Made by a program: the position numbers and the translations under genes
Notes under the pieces: generated by a model
Told to the model about the DNA's origin: nothing
The model's input: the letters and a program-made list of their open reading frames with translations, nothing else
Databases searched by the model: none
Assembly (NCBI GenBank): GCA_011174815.1
Contig: DUFF01000071.1
Coordinates: 1 to 39,875, forward strand
DNA: 39,875 nucleotides
Direction: 5' to 3'
Source: Dehalococcoidia bacterium
GTDB lineage: Bacteria; Chloroflexota; Dehalococcoidia; Dehalococcoidales; RBG-16-60-22
In this document: positions 10,397-20,126 of the stretch, piece after piece
Layout: each line of letters starts with the position of its first letter
Numbering within the stretch: the first letter of the stretch is position 1

Positions 10397-11641
10397 TTAT
10401 TCGCTTCCCCTTGCTGTTTCTTTCCCGTCTGACCTTAAATGTCTCAGGGGTAATATAAGGCCCAGTGCGGTAGCGGCGAGGGCGGTACAGGTCCAGAACG
10501 CAGGGGTATAGCTTCCGGTAATGTCAAAGATGTGCCCGGCGAAGACCGGCCCGATAGCGCCGCCGACCATGGTGCTGAAGAAGACAATGCCGAAGAGGGC
10601 ACCGTGAGAACGGACCCCGAAGTACTCGGCAACGATAGGTGAAATCACGGTGAGCAGTCCTCCGTGACCGAAACCGTAGATGACGGCAAACAGGTAGAGC
10701 ATCCAGAGCTCTCTGGCCAGTTGCAGCCACAGGAGTGCCAGGATAAGCAGGATTAAACAGATAATCATAGAACGCTTGTTGCCGATACGGTCTATAGCAA
10801 AACCGATGACAAACCGCCCCGACATGCTTATGCCACCAATAGCCGACAGGATGCCAGCCGCTGTTGTTGAGGGTATACCGATGTCCGTAGCGTGTGGGAC
10901 GATGTGCACCAGAATTATGAGAAGGCAGAACATGGTGGTGAGGAAGGCGAGGCAAATCGTCCAGAACTGCCTGGTACGTAACGCCTCATGTAGATAGAAT
11001 CCGGTTTCGACCGGTTTGGAACTCGCTGTCTGGCTTTCCCTGTCTCCATCCGGCAGGAGGCCCATGCGAGCCGGGTCACGCCGCAGCAGCTGCCCGGCGG
11101 AAATGAGCAGGACCATCACCATAGCACCGATGATGAGGTAAGAATTCCGCCAGCCGTAAGCAATGATGAGCATACTGGACATCAGGGGCATAGCGAGTTG
11201 CCCGGCACCGGTGCCTACCTTCACAATGCCTGTCATCATCCCCCTCCGCCGAACAAACCATCGCGCCGTCGTGCTGAGGGCTATAACGTCAATCGAGCTC
11301 AAGCCGATGCCGACCACGATTCCATAGAACAGGTACAATTGCCAGACATTATCGAGCTCTGACATAGCCAGGAGCCCCAAACCGAAAAAGAAGCCGGTTG
11401 CCGTCATCACGACACGCGGGCCAAACCTATCGTTTAGCCTGCCCACCAGGATGCCGAGAAATCCCGCGATGAGCAGAGCCAGGGAACTGGCGCCTGATAG
11501 AGTAGCCCGTGACCAGCCGAAGTCAGCCAGCAGCGGCTTGAAAAAGACGCCGAAAGCGATATGGGTGCCGATACCTATTGCCTGTATGCAAAAGCAAGCG
11601 GCGGCAATATTATATCCGTAAAAGAATGCAGGTCTCTTCAT
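10397..11641 (-). CDS. MFS transporter (OFA/monocarboxylate-like)
   Basis: About 12 hydrophobic segments; FGVFFKPLLADFGWSRATLSGA, GRLNDRFGPR, GFAIDRIGNKRSM. Confidence 0.88.
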   Translation of the reverse strand: MKRPAFFYGYNIAAACFCIQAIGIGTHIAFGVFFKPLLADFGWSRATLSGASSLALLIAGFLGILVGRLNDRFGPRVVMTATGFFFGLGLLAMSELDNVWQLYLFYGIVVGIGLSSIDVIALSTTARWFVRRRGMMTGIVKVGTGAGQLAMPLMSSMLIIAYGWRNSYLIIGAMVMVLLISAGQLLRRDPARMGLLPDGDRESQTASSKPVETGFYLHEALRTRQFWTICLAFLTTMFCLLIILVHIVPHATDIGIPSTTAAGILSAIGGISMSGRFVIGFAIDRIGNKRSMIICLILLILALLWLQLARELWMLYLFAVIYGFGHGGLLTVISPIVAEYFGVRSHGALFGIVFFSTMVGGAIGPVFAGHIFDITGSYTPAFWTCTALAATALGLILPLRHLRSDGKETARGSE

Positions 11642-11841
11642 GCTAGGAAACAGTATAGCGCTTTGAAACAGGTAAAAGCTATTGGGATTAGTTTACCCCC
11701 CCTGTGTTTCTGGGAATTCCAGTTTCCTGTATAGAGTGAAGAGGGAAATAACTTTCCTTCCCAAAATAATACTTGGCCGTCAAGCATCAGTAATCAGGAT
11801 TGGATTCTCACCAACAACCTTCGGGCAGCGGGCTTCCCGCT

Positions 11842-12861
11842 TCAAAACAACATTCCAAGCAGCAAGGTGCAGACATAGCCGATTATACCGCAAATCGGGA
11901 AAGTCAGTATCCAGGCGGCGACAATATTGCCGGCAATTCCCCATCTGACGGCTGAGAACCGTCGTGTTGAACCCACGCCCATAACTGAGGCGCTCACACA
12001 GTGAGTTGTGCTTACCGGTATGCCCAGATGTGACGCAGTTTCGATGACGGTGGCAGCGGCCAGGTGGGTGGAAAAGCCCTGTACAGGGCGTAGCGCGGTC
12101 ATTCTCATGCCTATGGTCCTGACAACACGCCGGCCTCCCAGGGCAACACCGAAACTAATAGCGGACGCCGATACCACGATTACCCACCAAGTTTCGGGAC
12201 TCAGAAGCGAGAGGTGCTCCCAGATACCGGTATCATTATAGTGAATCACCAGCGCCATGGTGATGACTCCAATGGGCATCTGGCCATCGTTCTTGCCGTG
12301 GCTGTAGGCCATGAAGAAAGTGCTTATCCATTGCAGCCTGCTGAAAACGCGGCGCATCTGATCCGGGGCACTTTTCTGAAATATCCAGTACAGGCAGAGC
12401 ATGATAATAAAGCCGCCGATAAAACCCAGTGTGGGGGCAATAATAACGGCGGATAAAACGCGTTGCATGACCGACCAGACTACGGCGGCGTTACCAGCTA
12501 TGGCCATTCCGGCTGCCGCAAGCCCGGCTATAAATCCATGATGGATGCTTATAGGCAGGCCCATCCACGTAGCAATCGTTCCCCAAATAATAATGGAAAT
12601 CAGGGCAGCTATGATCGTCTGGTAGGATATAACATCTTGGATGATGATTCCCTTGCCGATGGTATGGGCTACGGCGGTACCGGTGGCCGCACCGGCAAAA
12701 TTGGCTACTACCGCTATGGCTAAAGCAGTCCGTGGCGCAAGAGCTCGGGTGCCAATGGCTGCCGCGATGGCGTTGGCAGCGTCATTGAAGCCGTTGACAA
12801 TGCCAAAACCAATTGCGAGAACTATGACTACGATGAAGAGCTCAAAAGAGGCATCAGGCAT
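11842..12861 (-). CDS. pit: Inorganic phosphate transporter, PiT family
   Basis: GFNDAANAIAAAIGTRALAPR, PISIHHGFIAGLAAAG, FFMAYSHGKNDGQMPIGV, PVSTTHCVSASVMGVG. Confidence 0.93.
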   Translation of the reverse strand: MPDASFELFIVVIVLAIGFGIVNGFNDAANAIAAAIGTRALAPRTALAIAVVANFAGAATGTAVAHTIGKGIIIQDVISYQTIIAALISIIIWGTIATWMGLPISIHHGFIAGLAAAGMAIAGNAAVVWSVMQRVLSAVIIAPTLGFIGGFIIMLCLYWIFQKSAPDQMRRVFSRLQWISTFFMAYSHGKNDGQMPIGVITMALVIHYNDTGIWEHLSLLSPETWWVIVVSASAISFGVALGGRRVVRTIGMRMTALRPVQGFSTHLAAATVIETASHLGIPVSTTHCVSASVMGVGSTRRFSAVRWGIAGNIVAAWILTFPICGIIGYVCTLLLGMLF

Positions 12862-13483
12862 GCTTGAGCGCTACCCCTTCAAGGACATTGGCCACATCCT
12901 CGCACCTGTCGGTCGCGCTCTCCATGTGCTCCAGAATCTCGCGCCATTTGATTATGTCAGCGGTATTATCGCAATTTTCAAATAATTCGGCCATCGCGGC
13001 ACGGAAGACTGTATCAGCGGCATTCTCGAGCCGGTTTATTTCGATGCAATGCTCCAATACCTGCTTCAGTTTGGGGTGATTGCGTAATTGTCGCATGGCA
13101 ATGGAGACTTCCTTTGCCGCCGAGACTATGATGTGAGCGAGCTCTTTTGCGCCTTGCTTTGGCGCATCTATCTTATATATATGTATGGCCACCGCCGCAG
13201 CATGAATCAGGTCAACGATGTCGTCAAGGGAGTGGGCCAGAGTCGCCATATCCTCGCGGTCGAAAGGGGTGACAAACGTGCGGTGCAGAAGTTCGATAAT
13301 CTTGTGTGTGGTAGTGTCACCTTTATGTTCCAGTTCATCTATTTGGGTCGCTTTTTCTTCGATGTTATCCCAGTTATCAACCATCTCTTGCATTGACTGT
13401 GCCGTCTGAACCATGTTTTCCGCGCTTTCCTCATAGAGGTCGAAAAATATCCTGCCCTTGGGCATAAGCGAAAATTTAAACAT
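12854..13483 (-). CDS. DUF47 family PhoU-like protein
   Basis: MFKFSLMPKGRIFFDLYEESAENM, ELEHKGDTTTHKIIELLHRTFVTPFDREDM. Overlaps pit by 8 nt. Confidence 0.92.
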   Translation of the reverse strand: MFKFSLMPKGRIFFDLYEESAENMVQTAQSMQEMVDNWDNIEEKATQIDELEHKGDTTTHKIIELLHRTFVTPFDREDMATLAHSLDDIVDLIHAAAVAIHIYKIDAPKQGAKELAHIIVSAAKEVSIAMRQLRNHPKLKQVLEHCIEINRLENAADTVFRAAMAELFENCDNTADIIKWREILEHMESATDRCEDVANVLEGVALKHA

Positions 13484-13712
13484 ATTCTTCTCTCCTGCGG
13501 CAAATGATTGAGGAAACGGGGTATTGGCGGAAAAATGGCAAGTGCTTTAGGTAGAAAGGCTGGCTAAATCTGTGATAAGGGTCGAAGTAGCTCATAGTTG
13601 TATTTGCCGCTATGTTATATCACTGCTCTATTGATGTCAAGCGGGAAAGGCGACGTGCAAGATACAGTGTCAGGGATAGCTACATCGCGAAACGGCTTAA
13701 TTGCAGAGCAGC

Positions 13713-14200
13713 CTACGGTTCCCTGGCACGGTATTCGTTAATTATCCCCGGCTTGGGCTCAAACCCGAGCCCGGGCGTCTCTGGCACGGTCACTCACCCA
13801 TTTATCGGCTCCGGCACCTGATTGTACACGGATTTGTACATCATCCAGAAGACGTAATGGAACTCAACTCGCCACCCGTTAGACATCCCGGCCTGCAGAT
13901 GCATATTGTGAAGAGGCCACGCGCCGCCGTTTGCGATCGGCTTATTGAAGGCCTGTGCCATAGCCGCTGCTTTCATCGCTTCGGTATAACCGCCCACGTG
14001 GCCGACGTTTGGTTGGAAGATATCCACTGCCTCGTGAACCAGTAACTCCCGGTGGCGAAAACGGTGTCCTTCGTTCTGGCCAGCGGCAATGGGTATGGTC
14101 GTCTGGCTGTGGAGGTTGGTCAGGGTGCAGCGCGGGAAGATAAAAAGCTTCTCCTTCTTGAATAAGTGATATAAGTCATATATTTGTTCGCTATATCCAC
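13713..14200 (-). pseudogene. Decayed mandelate racemase/muconate lactonizing enzyme family gene (5'-truncated, in-frame TGA)
   Basis: Minus-strand reading: ...TLTNLHSQTTIPIAAGQNEGHRFRHRELLVHEAVDIFQPNVGHVGGYTEAMKAAAMAQAFNKPIANGGAWPLHNMHLQAG...NQVPEPING-[TGA]-VTVPETPGLGFEPKPGIINEYRAREP*. Homology continues past the stop in the same frame; the N-terminal half is absent and the frame begins after a TAA. Confidence 0.8.
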
Positions 14201-14224
14201 GTTAAAATAAAAAAATAGGACTAA

Positions 14225-14620
14225 ATGTGTGACTGTGGAGGAGGCTGCACTATGGACAGGAACTTGAAACTGGGTCTGATAATCGGGGGCGTAATACTGG
14301 CAGTTTTGGTCATTGTGCCCCTGGTCACCGCAATGTTTACCGGATGGGAGGTTTGTCAAGAAGAGATGTTTGAGCATGGTATGATGGGACCCTGGATGAT
14401 GACTGGATTTGGAGGTTGGTCAATGATGGGCATTGTTTGGTTAGTTATAATCGGCCTGATAGTATGGCTGGTCATTTATCTTGTACGTGGCAGCGGTCAC
14501 GGCGCGACCTCGAATCAGACTGGCGGAGACGTTAAGGCGCTGGAAATACTCAAGACCAGGTATGCGCGTGGAGAAATAGATAAGACAGAGTACGAAGAGA
14601 AGCTAAAAGATTTAAAGTAA
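14225..14620 (+). CDS. Small membrane protein with C-terminal SHOCT-like domain
   Basis: Two TM segments, then EILKTRYARGEIDKTEYEEKLKDLK. ATG 14252 is an alternative start. Confidence 0.75.
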   Translation: MCDCGGGCTMDRNLKLGLIIGGVILAVLVIVPLVTAMFTGWEVCQEEMFEHGMMGPWMMTGFGGWSMMGIVWLVIIGLIVWLVIYLVRGSGHGATSNQTGGDVKALEILKTRYARGEIDKTEYEEKLKDLK

Positions 14621-14645
14621 TAAATTCAAATATGCTGTCGGTTTA

Positions 14646-15080
14646 ATGGGGAGACAGATGAGCCTGCGGCGGTTTACTATTATATTTGCCCTGCTATTTA
14701 TAACTGCCATTACCTCCAGCTGTGTAGGTCAAGTTGAGGCATCCAGGCCGATTCTGGAGGACATAACTGCATCGGAAGCTTTTTCCCTGATCGAGCATAA
14801 CAGGGATAACCCTGATTTCATCATACTTGACATACGCACGCCAGAAGAATTTTATGAAGGCCATATTGAAAATGCAGTTAATATAGACTTTTATGCTGAT
14901 ACCTTTCGGGATGACCTTGATGCGCTTGATAAAGATAAGACTTACTTCATATACTGCCGGAGCGGCAATCGTAGCGGTAGAGCCATGTCACTAATGAAGG
15001 ACCTCGGGTTCAATGAGGTTTACAATCTGTCGGTGGGCATAAAAGAATGGGTAGCAGAGGGATTCCCCGTTGTTAAATAG
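14646..15080 (+). CDS. Rhodanese-like domain lipoprotein
   Basis: Signal peptide with Cys (TSSC), ILDIRTPEEFYEGHIENAVNIDF, active-site loop CRSGNRSGRA. Confidence 0.88.
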   Translation: MGRQMSLRRFTIIFALLFITAITSSCVGQVEASRPILEDITASEAFSLIEHNRDNPDFIILDIRTPEEFYEGHIENAVNIDFYADTFRDDLDALDKDKTYFIYCRSGNRSGRAMSLMKDLGFNEVYNLSVGIKEWVAEGFPVVK

Positions 15081-15090
15081 AAATAAGCTA

Positions 15091-15690
15091 TCAAAGGTTT
15101 GCTCTAATAAAGTTAGCCCCTTCTTTGAAAGCGGAAATGTTAGCCTCTTTATACCTTGCGGGCACATTTTCCTCTATTGTCTTCAGGAGGACTTCGGCAC
15201 CAATCGGGAATTCTTCAATCTCAGATAGAGCACCCAGCAAAACGGAAGGGCGTACAATCGCCGTCCCCGCTTTTCTGGCCAGTGTCAGGCAATCGATTTT
15301 ATAAAGTCTGGCGCACCTTTCCTGTATTTCGGCAAAAATGTCTTCAAGCTTTGGGTAGATAAATCGGGTGGGGGTAATGACTCTTATCGGGGTGGTATCA
15401 GTAATGACGATGGTAGTTTTGCTGGCCCTGGCAATATTTCTCAGCACCTCAAGCGGCTCAAACCCCAGAATAATATCGGCACGACCATCCCCAAGCAAAG
15501 GGCTGACGCTATAATCCCCGATCCGGACGGTGCCCATGACCGAGCCACCTCTTTGCGCTATGCCGTGAACCTCAGCGCTGGACACCTTTTTACCGACTTT
15601 TACCGCGGCGGTGCCGATGATATTCGAAGCAGTTATCACTCCCAATCCACCAACGCCTGCCAGCAGGATATTTGTTCCTTTTCTATCCAT
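15091..15690 (-). CDS. iorB: Indolepyruvate:ferredoxin oxidoreductase, beta subunit
   Basis: GVGGLGVITASNIIG, SSAEVHGIAQRGGSVMGTVRIG. Start 15690 overlaps the iorA stop. Confidence 0.9.
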   Translation of the reverse strand: MDRKGTNILLAGVGGLGVITASNIIGTAAVKVGKKVSSAEVHGIAQRGGSVMGTVRIGDYSVSPLLGDGRADIILGFEPLEVLRNIARASKTTIVITDTTPIRVITPTRFIYPKLEDIFAEIQERCARLYKIDCLTLARKAGTAIVRPSVLLGALSEIEEFPIGAEVLLKTIEENVPARYKEANISAFKEGANFIRANL

Positions 15691-17578
15691 TATCGGCTCC
15701 TTTTTCCTGTATTGCGCCAGCAGGGCATACTTCCTGACAGACAGCACATCCAGTGCACTGGACATCGTCTATGTAAATCTTATCGGCCACCTCATAGAAG
15801 GCCGGGCAGGCGTATATATCTATGCATATCCGGCATTGATTGCATTTTTCCTGGTCTATTTCGTAGGCGGGTATCTCCAGGCCTTGGCGTCTCTTCTCCC
15901 TGGTTTCCATTAACTTGCATAAGGCCTTGCTGACCACAACCGACACCCCCTTATGGGCTATCGCCCGTTGGAAAACCTCCTTCGTCTCCTCTATATTATT
16001 GGGATTTACAACCTCGACGAATGTTGCTCCCAGTCCTCTCACCACATCCTCAATCTTGATCGGTATCGCTTCCCGGCACATTGCATCACGGTCGGTTCCC
16101 GGATGCAGCTGAAAACCAGACATCGCGGTCGCCCCATTGTCCATGACAACCACCGTGATATCAAAGTTGTGGTGGACGGCATTGGCCAGCGGTGACATAC
16201 CGTTATGGAAGAAAGTGGAATCCCCGATAAATGCGATGGCTGGCTTGCCAGTTGCCTGTCGGAAGCCGCAGGCCAGGCCAATGCTTGCTCCCATAGAGTA
16301 TTGAGCGTGGCTCATCTTGTAAGGCTCCAGACCTCCCAATAAATAGCAGCCTTGGTCATTGGCAAATATGCCATCACCTGGAACCATCTGCTTAATCGCG
16401 TAGTAAGTGTTCCGGTGTGGGCATCCCGGGCAATTTGTCAGAGCGCGGGCGGCAAGCTGTATTTTGGGGCCTTCCTGTCTCGGTATCGGGTTATCCATCC
16501 CGAACACCCTGGCCAGTGGTTCAGACACCATCTCCAGCCGGTATTGTCCAACCTTAGGGAAGTGTCCGGTTTCCTTACCCCATATCTTGGTCTTGGCGGA
16601 TATTTCATGGGCCATTTTAAGGAACTGGGTTTCCAGGAAAGGGGAAAGTTCCTCAACGATGACCAGTTCCTCAAATTTACCGATAAAATCTTTGCACAGC
16701 GTTTCGGGAAGCGGATTGGTAAAACCGAGGGCCAGCAATTCGGTCTCGACCCCAAGTTCACGGACGATTTCCGCGGCGTAACTGATGGAAATACTGGAGG
16801 CAACGATACCGATCTTCTTTCCAGTTTTTACCCCGTTAAATGAAATAACTCTATTGAATTCTGATTTCTCGGATAGCTCCTTTGCTTTTTCCATTTTCTT
16901 CATAATGTTGGCGTGGCACCTTGTCCGGTCAAAGGAGATGGGTACACCTTTTATCTCACCCGTCCGGCGGGGCACACCAAGTTTGCCGAATACTAGGTCA
17001 CCTCGGGAAAGATTTACGGTATTGACTGTTCTTAATAAAACGGGCAAATGAACCTCTTCGGCAATATCGAAGGCCTTTTGGGTCATGTCCTTAATTTCCT
17101 GGCAATTCGATGGCTCCAGCATCGGAACATCGGCCATTATGGATACATATCGGTCATCCTGCTCATTTACTGAAGACGTGCCTCCGGGGTCATCGGCACA
17201 GACCAGTACCAAACCACCCTTGATGTCTGTTTCCACCAGACTGCACGCGGTTAAATAATCGAGGAAAGAGTCAGCAGCGACATTGAAGCCCTGGGCTTTC
17301 ATCGGGCACAACGCTCGCAGGCCGGATAGTGAAGCGGCAATACACACATCGAGAGATACCTTCTCATTTGCTGACCACTCAAAGTAAAAACTGGGCTCCT
17401 CACCCTTGTCCAGCACTATTCTGACCAGATCATGAAAGGCATCGCCGATTTCAGACATTGGCGTCCCCGGATATAACGCCGCAATATCTACACCAGCTTC
17501 CAGCGCCCCTCTGACTATGGCTTCATTTCCCAGAAGGAAATACCTCTCTCCTTCCTTTCCGGTTAATATTTCTTCCAT
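15683..17578 (-). CDS. iorA: Indolepyruvate:ferredoxin oxidoreductase, alpha subunit
   Basis: LLGNEAIVRGALEAGVDIAALYPGTPMSEI, TNCPGCPHRNTYYAIK, GDSTFFHNGMSPLANAV, and two C-terminal 4Fe-4S motifs. Confidence 0.93.
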   Translation of the reverse strand: MEEILTGKEGERYFLLGNEAIVRGALEAGVDIAALYPGTPMSEIGDAFHDLVRIVLDKGEEPSFYFEWSANEKVSLDVCIAASLSGLRALCPMKAQGFNVAADSFLDYLTACSLVETDIKGGLVLVCADDPGGTSSVNEQDDRYVSIMADVPMLEPSNCQEIKDMTQKAFDIAEEVHLPVLLRTVNTVNLSRGDLVFGKLGVPRRTGEIKGVPISFDRTRCHANIMKKMEKAKELSEKSEFNRVISFNGVKTGKKIGIVASSISISYAAEIVRELGVETELLALGFTNPLPETLCKDFIGKFEELVIVEELSPFLETQFLKMAHEISAKTKIWGKETGHFPKVGQYRLEMVSEPLARVFGMDNPIPRQEGPKIQLAARALTNCPGCPHRNTYYAIKQMVPGDGIFANDQGCYLLGGLEPYKMSHAQYSMGASIGLACGFRQATGKPAIAFIGDSTFFHNGMSPLANAVHHNFDITVVVMDNGATAMSGFQLHPGTDRDAMCREAIPIKIEDVVRGLGATFVEVVNPNNIEETKEVFQRAIAHKGVSVVVSKALCKLMETREKRRQGLEIPAYEIDQEKCNQCRICIDIYACPAFYEVADKIYIDDVQCTGCAVCQEVCPAGAIQEKGADNG

Positions 17579-17735
17579 CCGTTATCGGGCCTCCTCAGGT
17601 GAAGATATCCTTCTCAGGATTTGCAACTAACCGCGGGATTTGATTGGCGGGAAACCATCAGGCACAAGATTTAGCGCCCTTGCCAAACTCCCGTAAGCAG
17701 CGGCGTTCGTATGCCGGGTTCCCCGTCTCGGTTGG

Positions 17736-18086
17736 TTACATCATTCCCATCTCTTCCAGTACCTTGACTACCCGCCAGGATTCGGCATAACCGCTGGTAC
17801 CATGTATGGCCAGAAGCACTGAGGCGGCTTCCAGGACTTCCTCTTTGCTGGCGCCCGCTTCCACTGCCTGTCTCGTTTGAGCTATTATACAGGGCATACA
17901 GCCGATGCCAAGTGCCACTGCCATTGCTATCAGGCGCTTGACCTTGTGGCTGAGTGCCCCATCCTTGTAGACCGCATCCCTCACTGCGTCTCCTGCCGCC
18001 GCCACATCAGGCAATACCTTGGCTCGTTTATCCCGGTACTTTATCAGACTGTCATAAAGCTCCAGTTGCTTTTCCTCAGTTTCCAT
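17736..18086 (-). CDS. Carboxymuconolactone decarboxylase/AhpD-like protein
   Basis: LSHKVKRLIAMAVALGIGCMPCIIAQTRQAVEAGASKEEVLEAASV, with CMPC as the AhpD-type CxxC. Confidence 0.85.
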   Translation of the reverse strand: METEEKQLELYDSLIKYRDKRAKVLPDVAAAGDAVRDAVYKDGALSHKVKRLIAMAVALGIGCMPCIIAQTRQAVEAGASKEEVLEAASVLLAIHGTSGYAESWRVVKVLEEMGMM

Positions 18087-18146
18087 AGCAGCACCCTCCT
18101 TATATAGTTTCTTAAATATAAAATATCTGGGTTTAAATTACAAAAC

Positions 18147-18205
18147 ACCCGGTCGCAATGAGGTAATGGCCTCATATAGGAATTTGAAAGAATAAAAAAC
18201 CGGGT
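18147..18205. promoter_or_regulatory. Nested inverted repeats (possible structured RNA or terminator of an upstream transcript)
   Basis: Outer pair ACCCGGT (18147-18153) / ACCGGGT (18199-18205); inner hairpin ATGAGG-TAATGG-CCTCAT (18158-18175). Confidence 0.4.
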
Positions 18206-18250
18206 ATAAAGCCTTGACAGCAGTTATGTTATTAGCCAATAATGGTATCA

Positions 18251-18272
18251 ATTTGTACAAATATTATATAAT
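18251..18272 (+). promoter_or_regulatory. Palindrome ATTTGTACAAAT next to a perfect -10 hexamer, upstream of the TRAP operon
   Basis: 12-bp perfect palindrome at 18251-18262, then TATAAT at 18267-18272. No good -35 in register. Confidence 0.45.
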
Positions 18273-18422
18273 TAGCGGAATTAGACAAAGCGAACCGTGA
18301 GTTCTAGATATTTAAACCAATATCCCGCCGAACATCTGAGATTATCAAAAGGGGGGTGATGGCTTTCAGAGAGTAAACACTTACTAGGATGATTTCCGAA
18401 TATTTTAACGGGAGGTGAATGA

Positions 18423-19499
18423 GTGAATAAGAAAATGCTGCTGGTTACTCTGGCGCTGTTGCTAGTCATGGCCTTGATTGTTCCCAGCTGTGCCCAACCG
18501 GCACCTGCCCCCGCACCGGCTGCACCGGCAACGGCGGCACCACCGGGAACCGAGTACCAGTACCAATGGCGAAATAGCTCCAACTACCCGACCGACTCCG
18601 AAGGCGCTGACGCCATGTTCCGTTTCGGCGACCTGGTAACGGAAAGGACTGAGGGTCGTGTTACGGTTACCAGCTATGCCGATGGGGTGCTGGGAGGTTG
18701 GGACGCCATCCAGGAGATGGTTATCCGCGGTGACGTTGAAATGATGTTTGAAGCCCTGGATGACGCTTTTGACCCCAGAATCGCCGTAGGCTATTATATT
18801 CCGTACGTATTCATCGACTACGATGCGGCCCAACGCCTATGGGCTCCGGGTGGCTACGTCTATGAGACTCTGAATAAAAGAATCGTGAACCCACTGGGCT
18901 ACCGGGCTCTCGGTGCCTGGTGTGCTGGCATCGGTGGGACAAGCACCAGGGAAGTCCCTCGCGACCCGTGGAATCCTGATGTATCCAAGGATATGAAAAT
19001 CAGGGTCATGGCCCTGACCGCCTGCCAGCTCACTATGGAGTCTCTGGGCTACATGGTGGTGGGTATGCCCTTTGCCGATGTCTATTCAGCCATGCAGACC
19101 GGTATCGTGGATGGGCAGCAAGGCGGCGGCACCATGCAGGCATACATCTTTAAGGACATAAACAGTTGCTGGCTGCACTACAAGGACTACATTGAGCCCG
19201 TCTGGTTCTCCATAGGCGAAAAATACTGGCAGATGCTCACCGAAGAGGACCAGCAGATTCTGACCGAAACCGCCCAGCAGATACAGAATGAGCAGGCGGC
19301 ATACGCCGAGGAGATGGACGAGAAGTACATGCAAATGCTGAAGGACTATGGCTGGACGGTGCTGGTGCCGACTGATGCCGAGTGGGAGCACATGCAGGAA
19401 GTCGTATTCCAGGAGGTCTGGCCAGAGCTCACTCCAGTCATTGGTACATCCATCATTGATGGGCTGTATGATGCGCTGGGGATACCGCGTCCTGAATAG
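18423..19499 (+). CDS. TRAP transporter substrate-binding protein (DctP family), lipoprotein
   Basis: Lipoprotein signal (VPSCAQ) with Pro/Ala linker; PFADVYSAMQTGIVDGQQGG typical of DctP. GTG start. Confidence 0.92.
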   Translation: MNKKMLLVTLALLLVMALIVPSCAQPAPAPAPAAPATAAPPGTEYQYQWRNSSNYPTDSEGADAMFRFGDLVTERTEGRVTVTSYADGVLGGWDAIQEMVIRGDVEMMFEALDDAFDPRIAVGYYIPYVFIDYDAAQRLWAPGGYVYETLNKRIVNPLGYRALGAWCAGIGGTSTREVPRDPWNPDVSKDMKIRVMALTACQLTMESLGYMVVGMPFADVYSAMQTGIVDGQQGGGTMQAYIFKDINSCWLHYKDYIEPVWFSIGEKYWQMLTEEDQQILTETAQQIQNEQAAYAEEMDEKYMQMLKDYGWTVLVPTDAEWEHMQEVVFQEVWPELTPVIGTSIIDGLYDALGIPRPE

Positions 19500-19577
19500 T
19501 TAACTGGAATAGGCACGTTCAAGTTTACCGGTGAGGGAGCTCAAGGCGAGTTCCCTCATCGGCTGGATTGAGGAAAT

Positions 19578-20120
19578 ATGACGGACGCAATCAGTTCTTT
19601 TGCCAGTAAACTGGCCTTTCGTTGGCTACCATCGCTGATGTGGTGGGTGATACTGATATCATGCGCTCCTCTGGTGGTGCTTATCTTTGCTCAGGTGTGG
19701 CTGCGTTACGTCTTCCATATCCCTATGCTCTGGGTGGAAGAAATTGCGGTTACTCCTGCCTTCTGGGTCTACATGATGGGCGCGGCCTACGCTGTTTACG
19801 AGCGCTCTCACATTACTGTGGACATAGTAGCAGTTATGATTCATAACCCGAAGAGGCGGCTGATAGTCAGATTTATCGCAGCGCTGATTACACTTGGACT
19901 GGCTATGCTCTTTGTCTACTGGGGTTACCAATTCTTTGTTTCGGACCTGGCGTTACAAATAGAGACGGCGACTTTAAGATACCCCATGATTTACGGGCGC
20001 TGCTCTATCTTCTTCGCCGCCGGTATACTGGGGGGCTTTTACTTCTGGGTAGAAACGATAGACCTGGCACGCCAGCTATTTTGGAACAAAGCACCGCTAT
20101 TGGAGAGGAAGGAGGCGTAG
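19578..20120 (+). CDS. TRAP transporter small permease (DctQ family)
   Basis: Four TM segments, WVEEIAVTPAFWVYMMGAAYAVYERSHITVDIV. Confidence 0.9.
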   Translation: MTDAISSFASKLAFRWLPSLMWWVILISCAPLVVLIFAQVWLRYVFHIPMLWVEEIAVTPAFWVYMMGAAYAVYERSHITVDIVAVMIHNPKRRLIVRFIAALITLGLAMLFVYWGYQFFVSDLALQIETATLRYPMIYGRCSIFFAAGILGGFYFWVETIDLARQLFWNKAPLLERKEA

Positions 20121-20126
20121 CGCAAA

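Noticed and set aside
13794-13796. TGA recoded as Trp (alternative genetic code) to explain the readthrough homology
   Set aside because: Other genes in the window end normally at TGA with well-placed termini, and the gene also lacks its 5' half, so a pseudogene is simpler.
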